Assembly: GCA_964580565.1 (NCBI GenBank)
Contig: CAZOLN010000055.1
Span: 1 to 17,050 of the forward strand
Direction: 5' to 3'
DNA length: 17,050 nt
DNA from: DUEL01 sp964580565
Lineage (GTDB): Bacteria > Chloroflexota > Anaerolineae > B4-G1 > DUEL01
In this document: in pieces, positions 1-9,096 of the stretch
How the letters are laid out: every line of letters starts with the position of its first letter
Numbering within the stretch: position 1 is the stretch's first letter
Notes under the pieces: generated by a model
Databases searched by the model: none
Seen by the model: only the letters and a program-made list of their open reading frames with translations
What the model was told of the DNA's origin: nothing
Position numbers and translations under genes: made by a program

Positions 1-6
1 AAAATA

Positions 7-30
7 GGGGCGCGGGTCGACCCGCGCCCC
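7..30 (-). terminator. Hairpin terminator downstream of the acyl-CoA synthetase
   Basis: A perfect 24-bp palindrome has GGGGCGCGGG and CCCGCGCCCC arms around GTCGAC. Read on the minus strand it follows the stop codon of the acyl-CoA synthetase by about 28 nt and is followed by TATTTT, the usual shape of an intrinsic terminator. On the plus strand it is followed by TTTCCTT, so it could also act weakly in the other direction. Confidence 0.75.
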
Positions 31-58
31 TTTCCTTCCCCCGGCCTACCCGCGAAGA

Positions 59-1684
59 CTATCCCTCACCGTACCGGCTGCGCAACACCTTCTTGTCGAT
101 CTTACCCACGCTGGTCTTGGGCAACTCGTCCACGAAGACATAGTCATCCGGCACCGACCAGTCGGTGATCACCCCCTCCTCCACGAACTTCTGGAGATGG
201 GTCTTGAGGTCGTCCGGCGTCAACTTCCCCTTATACCCCTCCTGGGGGACGATAACGGCCAGGGGTCGCTCGCCCCACTTCTCGTCGGGGATGCCGATGA
301 CGCCCACCTCCAGCACCCCCTCGTGGAGGCTGAGGAGGTTCTCCAGTTCCAGCGAGGAGATCCACTCCCCACCGCTCTTGATGACGTCCTTGAGCCGGTC
401 CACAATCTGGACGTAGCCGTACTCGTCCACGTGGGCCACATCGCCGGTGTGCATCCAGCCCCCCTCCCAGAGGGCTTCCGTCCGCTCCGGCTCCTTGTAG
501 TACCCTTCGGTCAGCCAAGGGGCCCGGACGACGATCTCGCCGGTCTCCTTGGCGTCGCGGGCCACGTCCTCCCCGGCCGGGCTCACCACCCGCAGGTAGA
601 CCAACGGCACGGGGACGCCCGTCTTGATCATCCAATCCAACTGACGCTCGTCGTCCCACTCCTTCTCCATGAAAGGCTTGAGGAGAGCCAGGGTGAGCAC
701 GGGGCAGGTCTCGGACATCCCGTACCCGGCGTAGACCTGGATACCCAACTCGCGGGCCTGCTGGGCCAGTCCTTTCGTGAGCCGCGCCCCGCCGATGACG
801 ACCGTCCAGCCGCTCAGGTCGAACTGCTTGACCGCCGGTGCAGTGACGAGCATCTGTAGGATGGTGGGGACGCAGTGGCTGAAGGTGACCTTCTCGCCGA
901 GGATGAGCCGCAGGAGCATCTCCGGCTCGTACCGGCCTGGATAGACCTGCTTGATGCCGAAGAGGGTGGACATGTAGGGAATCCCCCAGGCGTGCACGTG
1001 GAACATCGGCGTGAGGGGCATATAGACGTCGTGCTTGCTCACCCCACCGTAGTTCCCAAAAACCGCTACACTCAACCCCACGATCAGGGTGTGGAGGACC
1101 AACTGACGATGGGAGAAATAGACCCCCTTCGGCTTGCCGGTCGTGCCGGTGGTGTAGGCCAAAGTGGCCTGCGTGTTCTCGTCCAGATCGGGCAGGTCCG
1201 CCAGAGGAGTCACACCGGACAGCAACTCCTCGTACTCCACGTCGATCCCCTTGATGTCCGGCTTCTCCGGCTTATCGGTGATAAGAACGTATTTGCGGAC
1301 GGTGGGAAGACGGGGACGGATCCGCTCCACCAGCGGGAGGAAATCCTCGTGGAAGATCAAGACCTCATCCTCGGCATGCATCAGCGTATAGACCAGGTCC
1401 TCCGGTGCCAGACGGGGGTTGATGGTGTGGAGGATCGCGCCGATGCCGGGAATGCCGAAGTACATCTCCAAATAGCGATGGCTGTCCCACTCGATGACGC
1501 CGACCTTCGTGCCCTCCTTCACGCCCAACCTCTGGAGCGCTGCGCCCAGCCGGAGCACCCGCTGGCACATATCGGAGTAGGTGTACCGCACCAGGTCCCG
1601 ATAGACGATCTCCTGGTCCGGGACCCACTCTACGCCAAAATGAAGGATGTGCTTGAGGAGCAATTGATACCTATACGCGGGCAT
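59..1684 (-). CDS. Long/medium-chain acyl-CoA synthetase (AMP-forming, ANL superfamily)
   Basis: A 541-residue cytoplasmic enzyme that should activate a fatty or related carboxylic acid with ATP to an acyl-adenylate and then an acyl-CoA. The family core motifs are all visible: the P-loop TTGTTGKPKG at 178-187, the YGMSE motif at 321-325, the HTGD motif at 412-415, the hinge region VDRLKDVIKSGGEW at 428-441, and the C-terminal catalytic lysine K528 in PKTSVGKIDKK. The length is normal for the family and no key residue is missing. The ATG at 1684 is preceded by a strong AAAGGAGG Shine-Dalgarno (1691-1698). The gene is monocistronic, with its own promoter (1767-1794) and terminator (7-30), and is divergent from the next operon. 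The fatty-acid chain length cannot be read from the sequence; medium-chain or aromatic acids are possible. Confidence 0.93.
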   Translation of the reverse strand: MPAYRYQLLLKHILHFGVEWVPDQEIVYRDLVRYTYSDMCQRVLRLGAALQRLGVKEGTKVGVIEWDSHRYLEMYFGIPGIGAILHTINPRLAPEDLVYTLMHAEDEVLIFHEDFLPLVERIRPRLPTVRKYVLITDKPEKPDIKGIDVEYEELLSGVTPLADLPDLDENTQATLAYTTGTTGKPKGVYFSHRQLVLHTLIVGLSVAVFGNYGGVSKHDVYMPLTPMFHVHAWGIPYMSTLFGIKQVYPGRYEPEMLLRLILGEKVTFSHCVPTILQMLVTAPAVKQFDLSGWTVVIGGARLTKGLAQQARELGIQVYAGYGMSETCPVLTLALLKPFMEKEWDDERQLDWMIKTGVPVPLVYLRVVSPAGEDVARDAKETGEIVVRAPWLTEGYYKEPERTEALWEGGWMHTGDVAHVDEYGYVQIVDRLKDVIKSGGEWISSLELENLLSLHEGVLEVGVIGIPDEKWGERPLAVIVPQEGYKGKLTPDDLKTHLQKFVEEGVITDWSVPDDYVFVDELPKTSVGKIDKKVLRSRYGEG

Positions 1685-1766
1685 TTATCGCCTCCTTTCC
1701 TCACTGGCAGGCCGTTTCTACGCTTGCCCGGGCGGGCAGACCGGGGGAAAACACCTCTCCGCCTCC

Positions 1767-1794
1767 ATCTTACTCAAGTCCGGGTCGTTGTCAA
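1767..1794 (-). promoter_or_regulatory. Sigma-70-type promoter of the acyl-CoA synthetase
   Basis: On the minus strand TTGACA (1794-1789) is separated by 16 bp from TAAGAT (1772-1767). The predicted start is near 1760, giving a leader of about 75 nt before the ATG at 1684. The -35 is a perfect consensus and the -10 matches four of six positions. Confidence 0.65.
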
Positions 1795-1838
1795 ATGGGC
1801 AGGATCGGAACGGACCGTTCGAGGTTTTCGTCAGACTG

Positions 1839-1847
1839 TGGTATAAT
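1839..1847 (+). promoter_or_regulatory. Extended -10 promoter of the four-gene operon (leaderless start)
   Basis: TGGTATAAT is an extended -10 (TGn plus a perfect TATAAT at 1842-1847). The -35 region (around 1818-1825) is poor. The expected transcription start, about 7 nt after the -10, falls at 1853-1856, on or next to the ATG at 1856. There is no Shine-Dalgarno, so the first gene is probably translated from a leaderless mRNA. Confidence 0.6.
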
Positions 1848-1855
1848 CTTCCCCG

Positions 1856-2719
1856 ATGTCCGAACTACGCGAGAGCGGCTTAATCCGGCTCGTCCCTCGC
1901 CTGGGGCGGAGGGGGGCCTGGCTTCTTCCCCCCTGGGCGGTCCTGTGTGGGGCCGTGGCCTCCACTCTGCTTCACCCCTCCCCCGGCGATGCCGTGCGCT
2001 TGGCGATGACCATCCTCCTCGTGGAGGGGGGGTGGGGAACGCTGTGGAGCGCGCTGGGGGCGACCGACTGGGCCACGCCGCTGCAGCAGTGGCGCACCTG
2101 GGCAGGCCGCCGCCCTACCCCTCTCCTTCCCTACGCCCGTCCCGGCTCGCCGGCGGAGCGGATCGCCTCCTGGCTCTCCAGATTCCGTTCCTGGTGGGAG
2201 GAGGCCCTCCTCCCCTCTGCGGGCCGGGCCCTGGGAGCGGCCCTCGCCGGCCTCGTCGTCTCGCTCCTCGTGGCCCTCGCCCTCGGCCCGGAGATTTTCC
2301 TGCTGACCCTGGGGGTCCTGGCCCTGATGGAACTGGCCCTGCTCACGCGCCGAAGACAGGAGGGAGGGCTGGAAGGATGGGACGGCGTGTTGCGGACGGG
2401 AGGGCCCTGGCTGGCGGGGCACTTAGCCTTCGGCCCCCTGACCCTCCCCTCCGCAGCACTGGCAGGGGCTTTCTCCCTCGCCGTGGCCGGTGCCGGCGAG
2501 CGGAACCTGCGCCGGTCCAGGCCGCTGTGGGTCGGGGGCCAACTCCTCGCCACCCCGCTGCTCATCCTCCTCCAACGTCCACTGGCAGCCTCGCTCCTCG
2601 GCCTCCTTCTCATCCCCCAATGGCTTCTTCTCACCCGCCCCGCGCCGTCCAACCCGACCCGCCGCTACGCGCTTCTCTGGCTGACAACGGCGATGCTCCT
2701 GGCCGCTTGGGCGATGTAA
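1856..2719 (+). CDS. Multi-pass integral membrane protein of unknown function
   Basis: A 287-residue protein that I do not recognise. It has roughly eight hydrophobic segments, at about 21-40, 45-65, 124-143, 146-165, 183-212, 225-239, 243-260 and 270-287. A more polar Trp/Arg-rich stretch at about 70-120 (WRTWAGRRP, SWLSRFRSWWEEA) probably faces the cytoplasm. No catalytic motif typical of prenyltransferases, glycosyltransferases or transporters is visible. The start codon is supported by the perfect -10 box eight bases upstream rather than by a ribosome-binding site. Its stop is 1 bp from the ATG of the next gene, so the two are probably translationally coupled. A role with the membrane-anchored methyltransferase, such as lipid or envelope modification, is only an inference from position. 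Confidence 0.8.
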   Translation: MSELRESGLIRLVPRLGRRGAWLLPPWAVLCGAVASTLLHPSPGDAVRLAMTILLVEGGWGTLWSALGATDWATPLQQWRTWAGRRPTPLLPYARPGSPAERIASWLSRFRSWWEEALLPSAGRALGAALAGLVVSLLVALALGPEIFLLTLGVLALMELALLTRRRQEGGLEGWDGVLRTGGPWLAGHLAFGPLTLPSAALAGAFSLAVAGAGERNLRRSRPLWVGGQLLATPLLILLQRPLAASLLGLLLIPQWLLLTRPAPSNPTRRYALLWLTTAMLLAAWAM

Positions 2720-2720
2720 G

Positions 2721-3560
2721 ATGACCTGGGCGTTGGTGATCGGCGGTGTCCTGCTGGTGGCAGGCCTCCTTTACTGGCAACTGATCATCGCGGAGGGAAC
2801 GTACCTCGGCCCCCGCGTGGTAGCCCTGCTGTACGACCTGGTCGCCCCCACCTACGAAGAGGTCAAGCAGTTCGACCTGGCCTACGAGCAGTGGTTCCTG
2901 GGCCTCCCCCTGGCCCGCGCCCTGGAGACCGTGCCGGCCCCGCTGGTGCTGGACGTGGGGACCGGGACAGGACGTCTGCCCCGCGCCCTGCTCTTCCAGT
3001 CCGCCTTTCAGGGGCGTGTGATCGGGCTGGACCTCTCCCGGCGGATGCTGGCGGAGGCCGCCCGACGGCTGCGTCCTTACGGAGAGCAGGTGTCGCTGAT
3101 CTGGCAGGACGCCCAGACGCTTCCCTTCCCCGACGAGACCTTCGACGGTGTGACCTGCCTGGAGGTCCTGGAGTTCACCCCTCGTCCAAAGGCGGTGTTG
3201 CGGGAACTGGTGCGCGTCCTCCGGCCCGGCGGGGTCCTTCTGATCTCCAACCGGATCGGGAGGGACGCGGCGCTCCTGCCCGGGCGGGCTTTCCCCCGCC
3301 CGGCCCTGGAGCAGGTGCTGGCGAGCCTCCCCCTGGAGGACGTACAGATCCGTCCCTGGCAGGAGGACTACGATCTGGTGTGGGCACTGAAGCGGGGGGA
3401 ACCTCGGGGCGGCGGCGTGCGGCCGCTGGAGGAGATCCTCCGTTGTCCGACCTGCCGGAACACGCCGCTTCTGGTGGAGGGAAGAGCCTACGTGTGCGAT
3501 GAGTGCGGGCGGCGATACCGCGTCGCCGAAGACGGGGTGATCGAGATGGCGACGACGTGA
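2721..3560 (+). CDS. Membrane-anchored class I SAM-dependent methyltransferase with C-terminal zinc ribbon
   Basis: A 279-residue protein in three parts. An N-terminal hydrophobic helix (about 4-26) should anchor it in the membrane. A class I methyltransferase domain follows, with SAM-binding motif I VLDVGTGTGR (76-85), the acidic GLDLS after strand 2 (102-106), QDAQTLPFPDETFDGV (129-144) and the LRPGGVLLIS strand-5 region (167-176). The C-terminus carries a zinc ribbon made of C242-x2-C245 and C259-x2-C262. The order resembles UbiE/small-molecule or lipid methyltransferases, but the substrate is unknown. No Shine-Dalgarno precedes the ATG, and the 1-bp gap to the upstream stop points to translational coupling. 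The zinc ribbon at the C-terminus is an unusual addition for this fold. Confidence 0.85.
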   Translation: MTWALVIGGVLLVAGLLYWQLIIAEGTYLGPRVVALLYDLVAPTYEEVKQFDLAYEQWFLGLPLARALETVPAPLVLDVGTGTGRLPRALLFQSAFQGRVIGLDLSRRMLAEAARRLRPYGEQVSLIWQDAQTLPFPDETFDGVTCLEVLEFTPRPKAVLRELVRVLRPGGVLLISNRIGRDAALLPGRAFPRPALEQVLASLPLEDVQIRPWQEDYDLVWALKRGEPRGGGVRPLEEILRCPTCRNTPLLVEGRAYVCDECGRRYRVAEDGVIEMATT

Positions 3561-3593
3561 TGACCTCTTGCCACGATCTGGAGGAGAAGTCCG

Positions 3594-6065
3594 ATGGGAA
3601 AGAAACGAAGACGGAAAAAGCGGCGACATCCTCAGCGCTTTACACCGCGTTCCCGATCTCTCGACGAGATCCTTGACGAAGCGAGAGCCCTGGCGGAGGA
3701 AGGGAATTTTGAGGAAGCGCTGGAGATACTGGAAGACCTTCCTCCCCACCTGCAACGTCGGTTAGAGGTGCTGATGTTGCGGGGGATATTTCTGATAGAG
3801 ATAGGAGCTCTCCTGGGAGCGGCTGAGGTGTTCGAACAGGCGCTTCGCGCAGCGCCGAACCATCCCCTTGTGCTGACCTACCTCACTTTCCTGTACGCCG
3901 ACCTGGACTGGCTGGCCCACGCCGCCCGGTTCGCCCGCCGGGCACTGGAAGCTCACGAGGGCCTGCTTCCGGCCGAGATGGTTCGGGATCTGAGGGAGAT
4001 CCTGAAAGAAACGGTGACCGAAATTCAGGAGATGGCCGCCGAGAAGGAAGTCTCCCCGGCAAAAGTGGAGGAGGCCCTTTACATCGGCGAACAGGCCGAG
4101 CGACGGATGTTACACGGCCGGTTCGGGGAGGCCGCCCGGCTTTACGATCGCGCCTCCCGTGTCCTGCCGGCGTGGACGAACCTCCGCAACAACACCGCCA
4201 TTGCTCTGTTCCTTACCGGGCGGGTGAAGCAGGCAGTTCAGATCGGCGAGTCGGTGCTGGAAACCCACCCCGAGGACGTCTATGCCCTCGCCAACCTGGT
4301 CCGCTTCCACCTGGCCCTCGACGAGCGGGATAAAGCCGAAGCATACGGGGAGCGTCTGAAACGGCTGCGAATTGATTCGGCAGACGAACTGGATAAGGCC
4401 ATTGAGGCACTGGGCTTCCTCGGTGACGACGAGGCGCTCTACGAGATCTACCGCGGCCACCGACGCCGGATCGACGATCTCAGCCCCTTTGCCCTGTTCA
4501 GCCTCGGTGCTGCCGCGGCCAACCTCGGGCATTTCCGAACCGCCCAACGCCTATGGAAGAAGGCCGGGGATGCCGAGCTTCTTGGTGGTTTCCTCCCCCC
4601 CTATTTCACCGCTGCGAGGAGAAAGGCACCGGGACCCGGATATGCAGACCGGTATCCCACGGTCTCTTTTCCCCAAATGGTTCACCCGTCCCACATCGCA
4701 GAACTGATCGACCTGGTGAGGGCCTGGAATGAGGGAAATCTCTCGGAGAGACAAAGGGAGAGACGAACCAGGAAGATTGTCAAACGGTCTCCTTTCCTCG
4801 TCCGGGCCTTCGCCCAGATGTTGTGGGAGGCGCCCGATCCCGTTGCGGCTATCGATGTTCTCTCTTTCATCAAGACGCCCGAGGCGATCGAGGAACTCCG
4901 TCGCTTTGCCTTCAGTCAGGCTGGTTCGATGCAAGACCGCCTCGCAGCTCTGGAGGCCCTCGCCGATTTGGGGGCGATCGACCGGGAGAAACCTGTTCAG
5001 GTCTGGGACGAGAAGAGGCAACACTGGGTCGACGCCAGCATGTTCGCCGTGGAGATCACGACGGAAACCGAGCCGCCGGACTACGACGAGGCGGTGTGGG
5101 AGCATATCAACGCGGGCGTCGAGGCCTTCAACCGAGGTGCGCTGGAGGAGGCCTGCGAGGAACTGGAAGCGGCGTTGAAACTGGACCCCCGTGCGGCCAT
5201 CGCCCACCACAACCTTGCCGTGATCCTCCAGGAGATGGGACGGATCGACGAGGGCGTCGAACACCTGAAGAAGGCCCTGGAGATCCGCCCCGACTACCCC
5301 TTCGCCCGTTGCAGCCTCGCCAACTTCTATATCGACGAGGGGGACCTGGAAGCGGCGGAGGATCTCCTCAGCCCCCTGGCCGAACGACGCCGGTTCCACC
5401 CCGACGAGTGGGCTTACTACCACCGCACGATAGCCCGGCTGAGACTGGAACAGGAGGACTATGAAGCAGCCGAACAACACGCCCAGATCGTCCTGGAGAT
5501 AATACCAGACGATGAAGTGGCCCAGCAGATCTTGGAAGCAGCCCAATTTGGGGGACTCTTCACCGGATCCTACTGGGAGGAGTTCCTGCGCAGGCAGCGA
5601 GAGCGGGAGGAGAGGAAACGTCGCCGTCCCACCCGCGCCGACGCGACCCTCGCCGAATGCCTGGAACGGATCACCAAAGACGGCCTCGTCGGCACCGCGC
5701 GGGCGATGCCCACGCCCCGCAAGTACAACGTCCGCAAGGCCATACTGATCCAGGACCTGGTCGAATACCTCCCCAACCCGGAGGTGCTGCGGGAGATCGT
5801 GAAGAGGCTCTCCGAAGAGGAGCGGCAGGCCCTACGGGACGTGCTGGAGGCCGGGGGGACGATGGACTGGGAGAAGTTCACCGGCCGGTACGGGGACGAC
5901 CTGGATGAGAGCCCCTATTGGGACTACCATGAGCCGGAGACGGTGATGGGTCGACTGCGGATGTTGGGACTCCTGAGCGAGGGGACGGTGGACGACCGGC
6001 TCATCGTGTTGATTCCCTACGAATTGCGCGAACTCCTGCCACCGTTGCTGGAGGAGAAACGATGA
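3594..6065 (+). CDS. Large TPR-repeat protein with a distinct C-terminal domain
   Basis: An 823-residue soluble protein. It begins with a very basic tail (MGKKRRRKKRRHPQRF). TPR-like helical hairpins cover about 25-330 (for example GNFEEALEILEDLP, GRFGEAARLYDRA). A helical, HEAT-like stretch lies around 390-470. A second, better-conserved TPR block covers about 500-650 (GALEEACEELEAALKLDP, GRIDEGVEHLKKALEIRPDY). A charged linker of Arg/Glu leads to a C-terminal domain of about 130 residues with LPNPEVLREIVKRLSEEER and a GG-x3-W-x-KF-x-GRYGDD motif, possibly winged-helix-like. It has no signal peptide or membrane segment, so it is a cytoplasmic scaffold or regulator with unknown partners. The ATG follows GGAGGAG, and its TGA overlaps the next ATG (ATGA). 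Confidence 0.85.
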   Translation: MGKKRRRKKRRHPQRFTPRSRSLDEILDEARALAEEGNFEEALEILEDLPPHLQRRLEVLMLRGIFLIEIGALLGAAEVFEQALRAAPNHPLVLTYLTFLYADLDWLAHAARFARRALEAHEGLLPAEMVRDLREILKETVTEIQEMAAEKEVSPAKVEEALYIGEQAERRMLHGRFGEAARLYDRASRVLPAWTNLRNNTAIALFLTGRVKQAVQIGESVLETHPEDVYALANLVRFHLALDERDKAEAYGERLKRLRIDSADELDKAIEALGFLGDDEALYEIYRGHRRRIDDLSPFALFSLGAAAANLGHFRTAQRLWKKAGDAELLGGFLPPYFTAARRKAPGPGYADRYPTVSFPQMVHPSHIAELIDLVRAWNEGNLSERQRERRTRKIVKRSPFLVRAFAQMLWEAPDPVAAIDVLSFIKTPEAIEELRRFAFSQAGSMQDRLAALEALADLGAIDREKPVQVWDEKRQHWVDASMFAVEITTETEPPDYDEAVWEHINAGVEAFNRGALEEACEELEAALKLDPRAAIAHHNLAVILQEMGRIDEGVEHLKKALEIRPDYPFARCSLANFYIDEGDLEAAEDLLSPLAERRRFHPDEWAYYHRTIARLRLEQEDYEAAEQHAQIVLEIIPDDEVAQQILEAAQFGGLFTGSYWEEFLRRQREREERKRRRPTRADATLAECLERITKDGLVGTARAMPTPRKYNVRKAILIQDLVEYLPNPEVLREIVKRLSEEERQALRDVLEAGGTMDWEKFTGRYGDDLDESPYWDYHEPETVMGRLRMLGLLSEGTVDDRLIVLIPYELRELLPPLLEEKR

Positions 6066-6838
6066 AACGGCGAATCGTCCGCTACGACGCGACGGACGGC
6101 CCCCGCTGGGGCGTCGTCGCTGAAGGAGAGGTGGTCCGGGAACTCCGGGGGAACCCCTACGGCCGGTGGGAGCCTGGTCCGACGATCGGGCCGCTGGCGG
6201 AGGCGCGCCTGCTGGCCCCGGTCACCCCCTCCAAGATCCTCTGCGTGGGCCGCAACTACCCCGCCCACGCCGCCGAACACGACGCGGAGGTCCCGCCCGA
6301 ACCGCTCCTCTTCCTCAAGCCGCCCAGCGCCGTCATCGGGCCGGAGGCCCCCATCCTCCTGCCTCCTCAGTCACGGCGGGTAGACCATGAAGCGGAGATG
6401 GCCGTGGTCATCGGCCGCCGGTGCCGGGACGTAGCGCCCGAGGAGGCGTGGGAGTACGTCTGGGGCGTCACCTGCGCCAACGACGTCACCGCCCGCGACC
6501 TGCAGCGGCGGGACGGGCAGTGGACCCGCGCCAAGGGGTTCGACACCTTCTGCCCGGTAGGGCCGTGGGTGGTGACCGGCCTCTCCGAGGCCGACGTAGC
6601 CGACCTGGCGGTGATCTGCCGGGTCAACGGGGAGGTGCGTCAAGAAGGACGTACCTCGGAGATGACCTTCTCCCCCGCCGACCTGATCGCCTACGGCTCG
6701 GCGGTGATGACCCTGGAGCCGGGCGACCTCATCCTCACCGGCACCCCTGCCGGGGTGGGGCCGCTCCACCCCGGAGACATCGTCGAGGTGGAGGTGGAGG
6801 GGATCGGCGTCCTCCGCAACCCCGTAGCGCGGCGGTAG
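6062..6838 (+). CDS. Fumarylacetoacetate hydrolase (FAH) family protein
   Basis: A 258-residue enzyme of the FAH superfamily, which contains hydratases, isomerases, hydrolases and decarboxylases acting on 2-oxo acids and similar compounds. The family signature is intact: ILCVGRNY (59-66), LFLKPPSAV (83-91), the metal ligands E110 and E112 in DHEAEM with D141 in NDVTARD, K158 in the AKGFDTFCPVGPW loop, and the C-terminal LILTGTPAGVG (223-233). These bind a divalent metal. Length and layout fit the single-domain 5-carboxymethyl-2-hydroxymuconate isomerase / 2-hydroxyhepta-2,4-dienedioate isomerase or acylpyruvase type, but the substrate cannot be assigned. The ATG overlaps the TPR gene's TGA and has a GGAGGAG ribosome-binding site inside that gene. 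The TAG stop directly abuts the repeat array. Confidence 0.9.
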   Translation: MKRRIVRYDATDGPRWGVVAEGEVVRELRGNPYGRWEPGPTIGPLAEARLLAPVTPSKILCVGRNYPAHAAEHDAEVPPEPLLFLKPPSAVIGPEAPILLPPQSRRVDHEAEMAVVIGRRCRDVAPEEAWEYVWGVTCANDVTARDLQRRDGQWTRAKGFDTFCPVGPWVVTGLSEADVADLAVICRVNGEVRQEGRTSEMTFSPADLIAYGSAVMTLEPGDLILTGTPAGVGPLHPGDIVEVEVEGIGVLRNPVARR

Positions 6839-6925
6839 GGGAGCACATAGGAGGGCACATAGGGGCACACGTAAGGGCACATATAGAGGCGCACGTAGCG
6901 CACGTAAGGGCGCATATAGAGACGC

Positions 6926-7025
6926 NNNNNNNNNNNNNNNNNNNNNNNNNNNNNNNNNNNNNNNNNNNNNNNNNNNNNNNNNNNNNNNNNNNNNNNNNNN
7001 NNNNNNNNNNNNNNNNNNNNNNNNN
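6926..7025. other. Assembly gap of 100 N
   Basis: Exactly 100 N lie inside the repeat array. The 23 bases to the left (6903-6925) are identical to the 23 bases to the right (7026-7048), so the join is at a repeat unit. The gap length is a placeholder, and the true number of units is unknown; it could even be zero extra bases if the contigs overlap. Confidence 0.95.
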
Positions 7026-7043
7026 CGTAAGGGCGCATATAGA

Positions 7044-7085
7044 GACGCACGTAAGGGCGCAATTAATTGCGCCCTTACGTGCGTC
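7044..7085. repeat. Perfect 42-bp palindrome at the convergence point
   Basis: The two 21-bp halves are perfect reverse complements, meeting at GCGCAATTAATTGCGC (7057-7072). Partial complementarity continues for about 13 bp on each side (GGGCGCATATAGA against CTTACGTGCGCCC). In RNA from either strand it would fold into one long hairpin, and in DNA it could extrude as a cruciform. It lies between convergent operons, where a bidirectional terminator would be expected, although no T-tract follows. Confidence 0.9.
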
Positions 7086-7127
7086 CTTACGTGCGCCCTC
7101 CCATGCGCCCCCCCTACGTGCGCCCCC

Positions 7128-9094
<1,967 letters not shown>

Positions 9095-9096
9095 CC

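Larger units (their letters stand above)
6839..7127. repeat. Periodic GCAC/CGTA repeat array, inverted about its centre
   Basis: This fills the whole space between the stop codons of two convergent genes. On the left (6841-7064) the sequence consists of units of mostly 12 bp (range about 9-14), such as CACGTAAGGGCG and CATATAGAGACG, which pair into a 24-bp higher-order unit. After the palindrome at 7044-7085 the same units appear as reverse complement (CGCCCTTACGTG, CGTCCTTACGTG, then degenerating into CGCCCCCCCTACGTG). No open reading frame here is credible. There are no spacers, so it is not CRISPR. It may act as a bidirectional transcription stop, but there is no T-tract. Confidence 0.85.

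Noticed and set aside
231..659. Antisense and alternate-frame ORFs within the acyl-CoA synthetase gene
   Set aside because: They are Arg/Gly/Pro-rich shadow translations of high-GC DNA; the chosen frame has all the ANL motifs.
6839..7127. CRISPR array or replication-origin iterons
   Set aside because: Units are about 12 bp with no unique spacers and no cas genes; no dnaA, rep or DnaA-box cluster is nearby.
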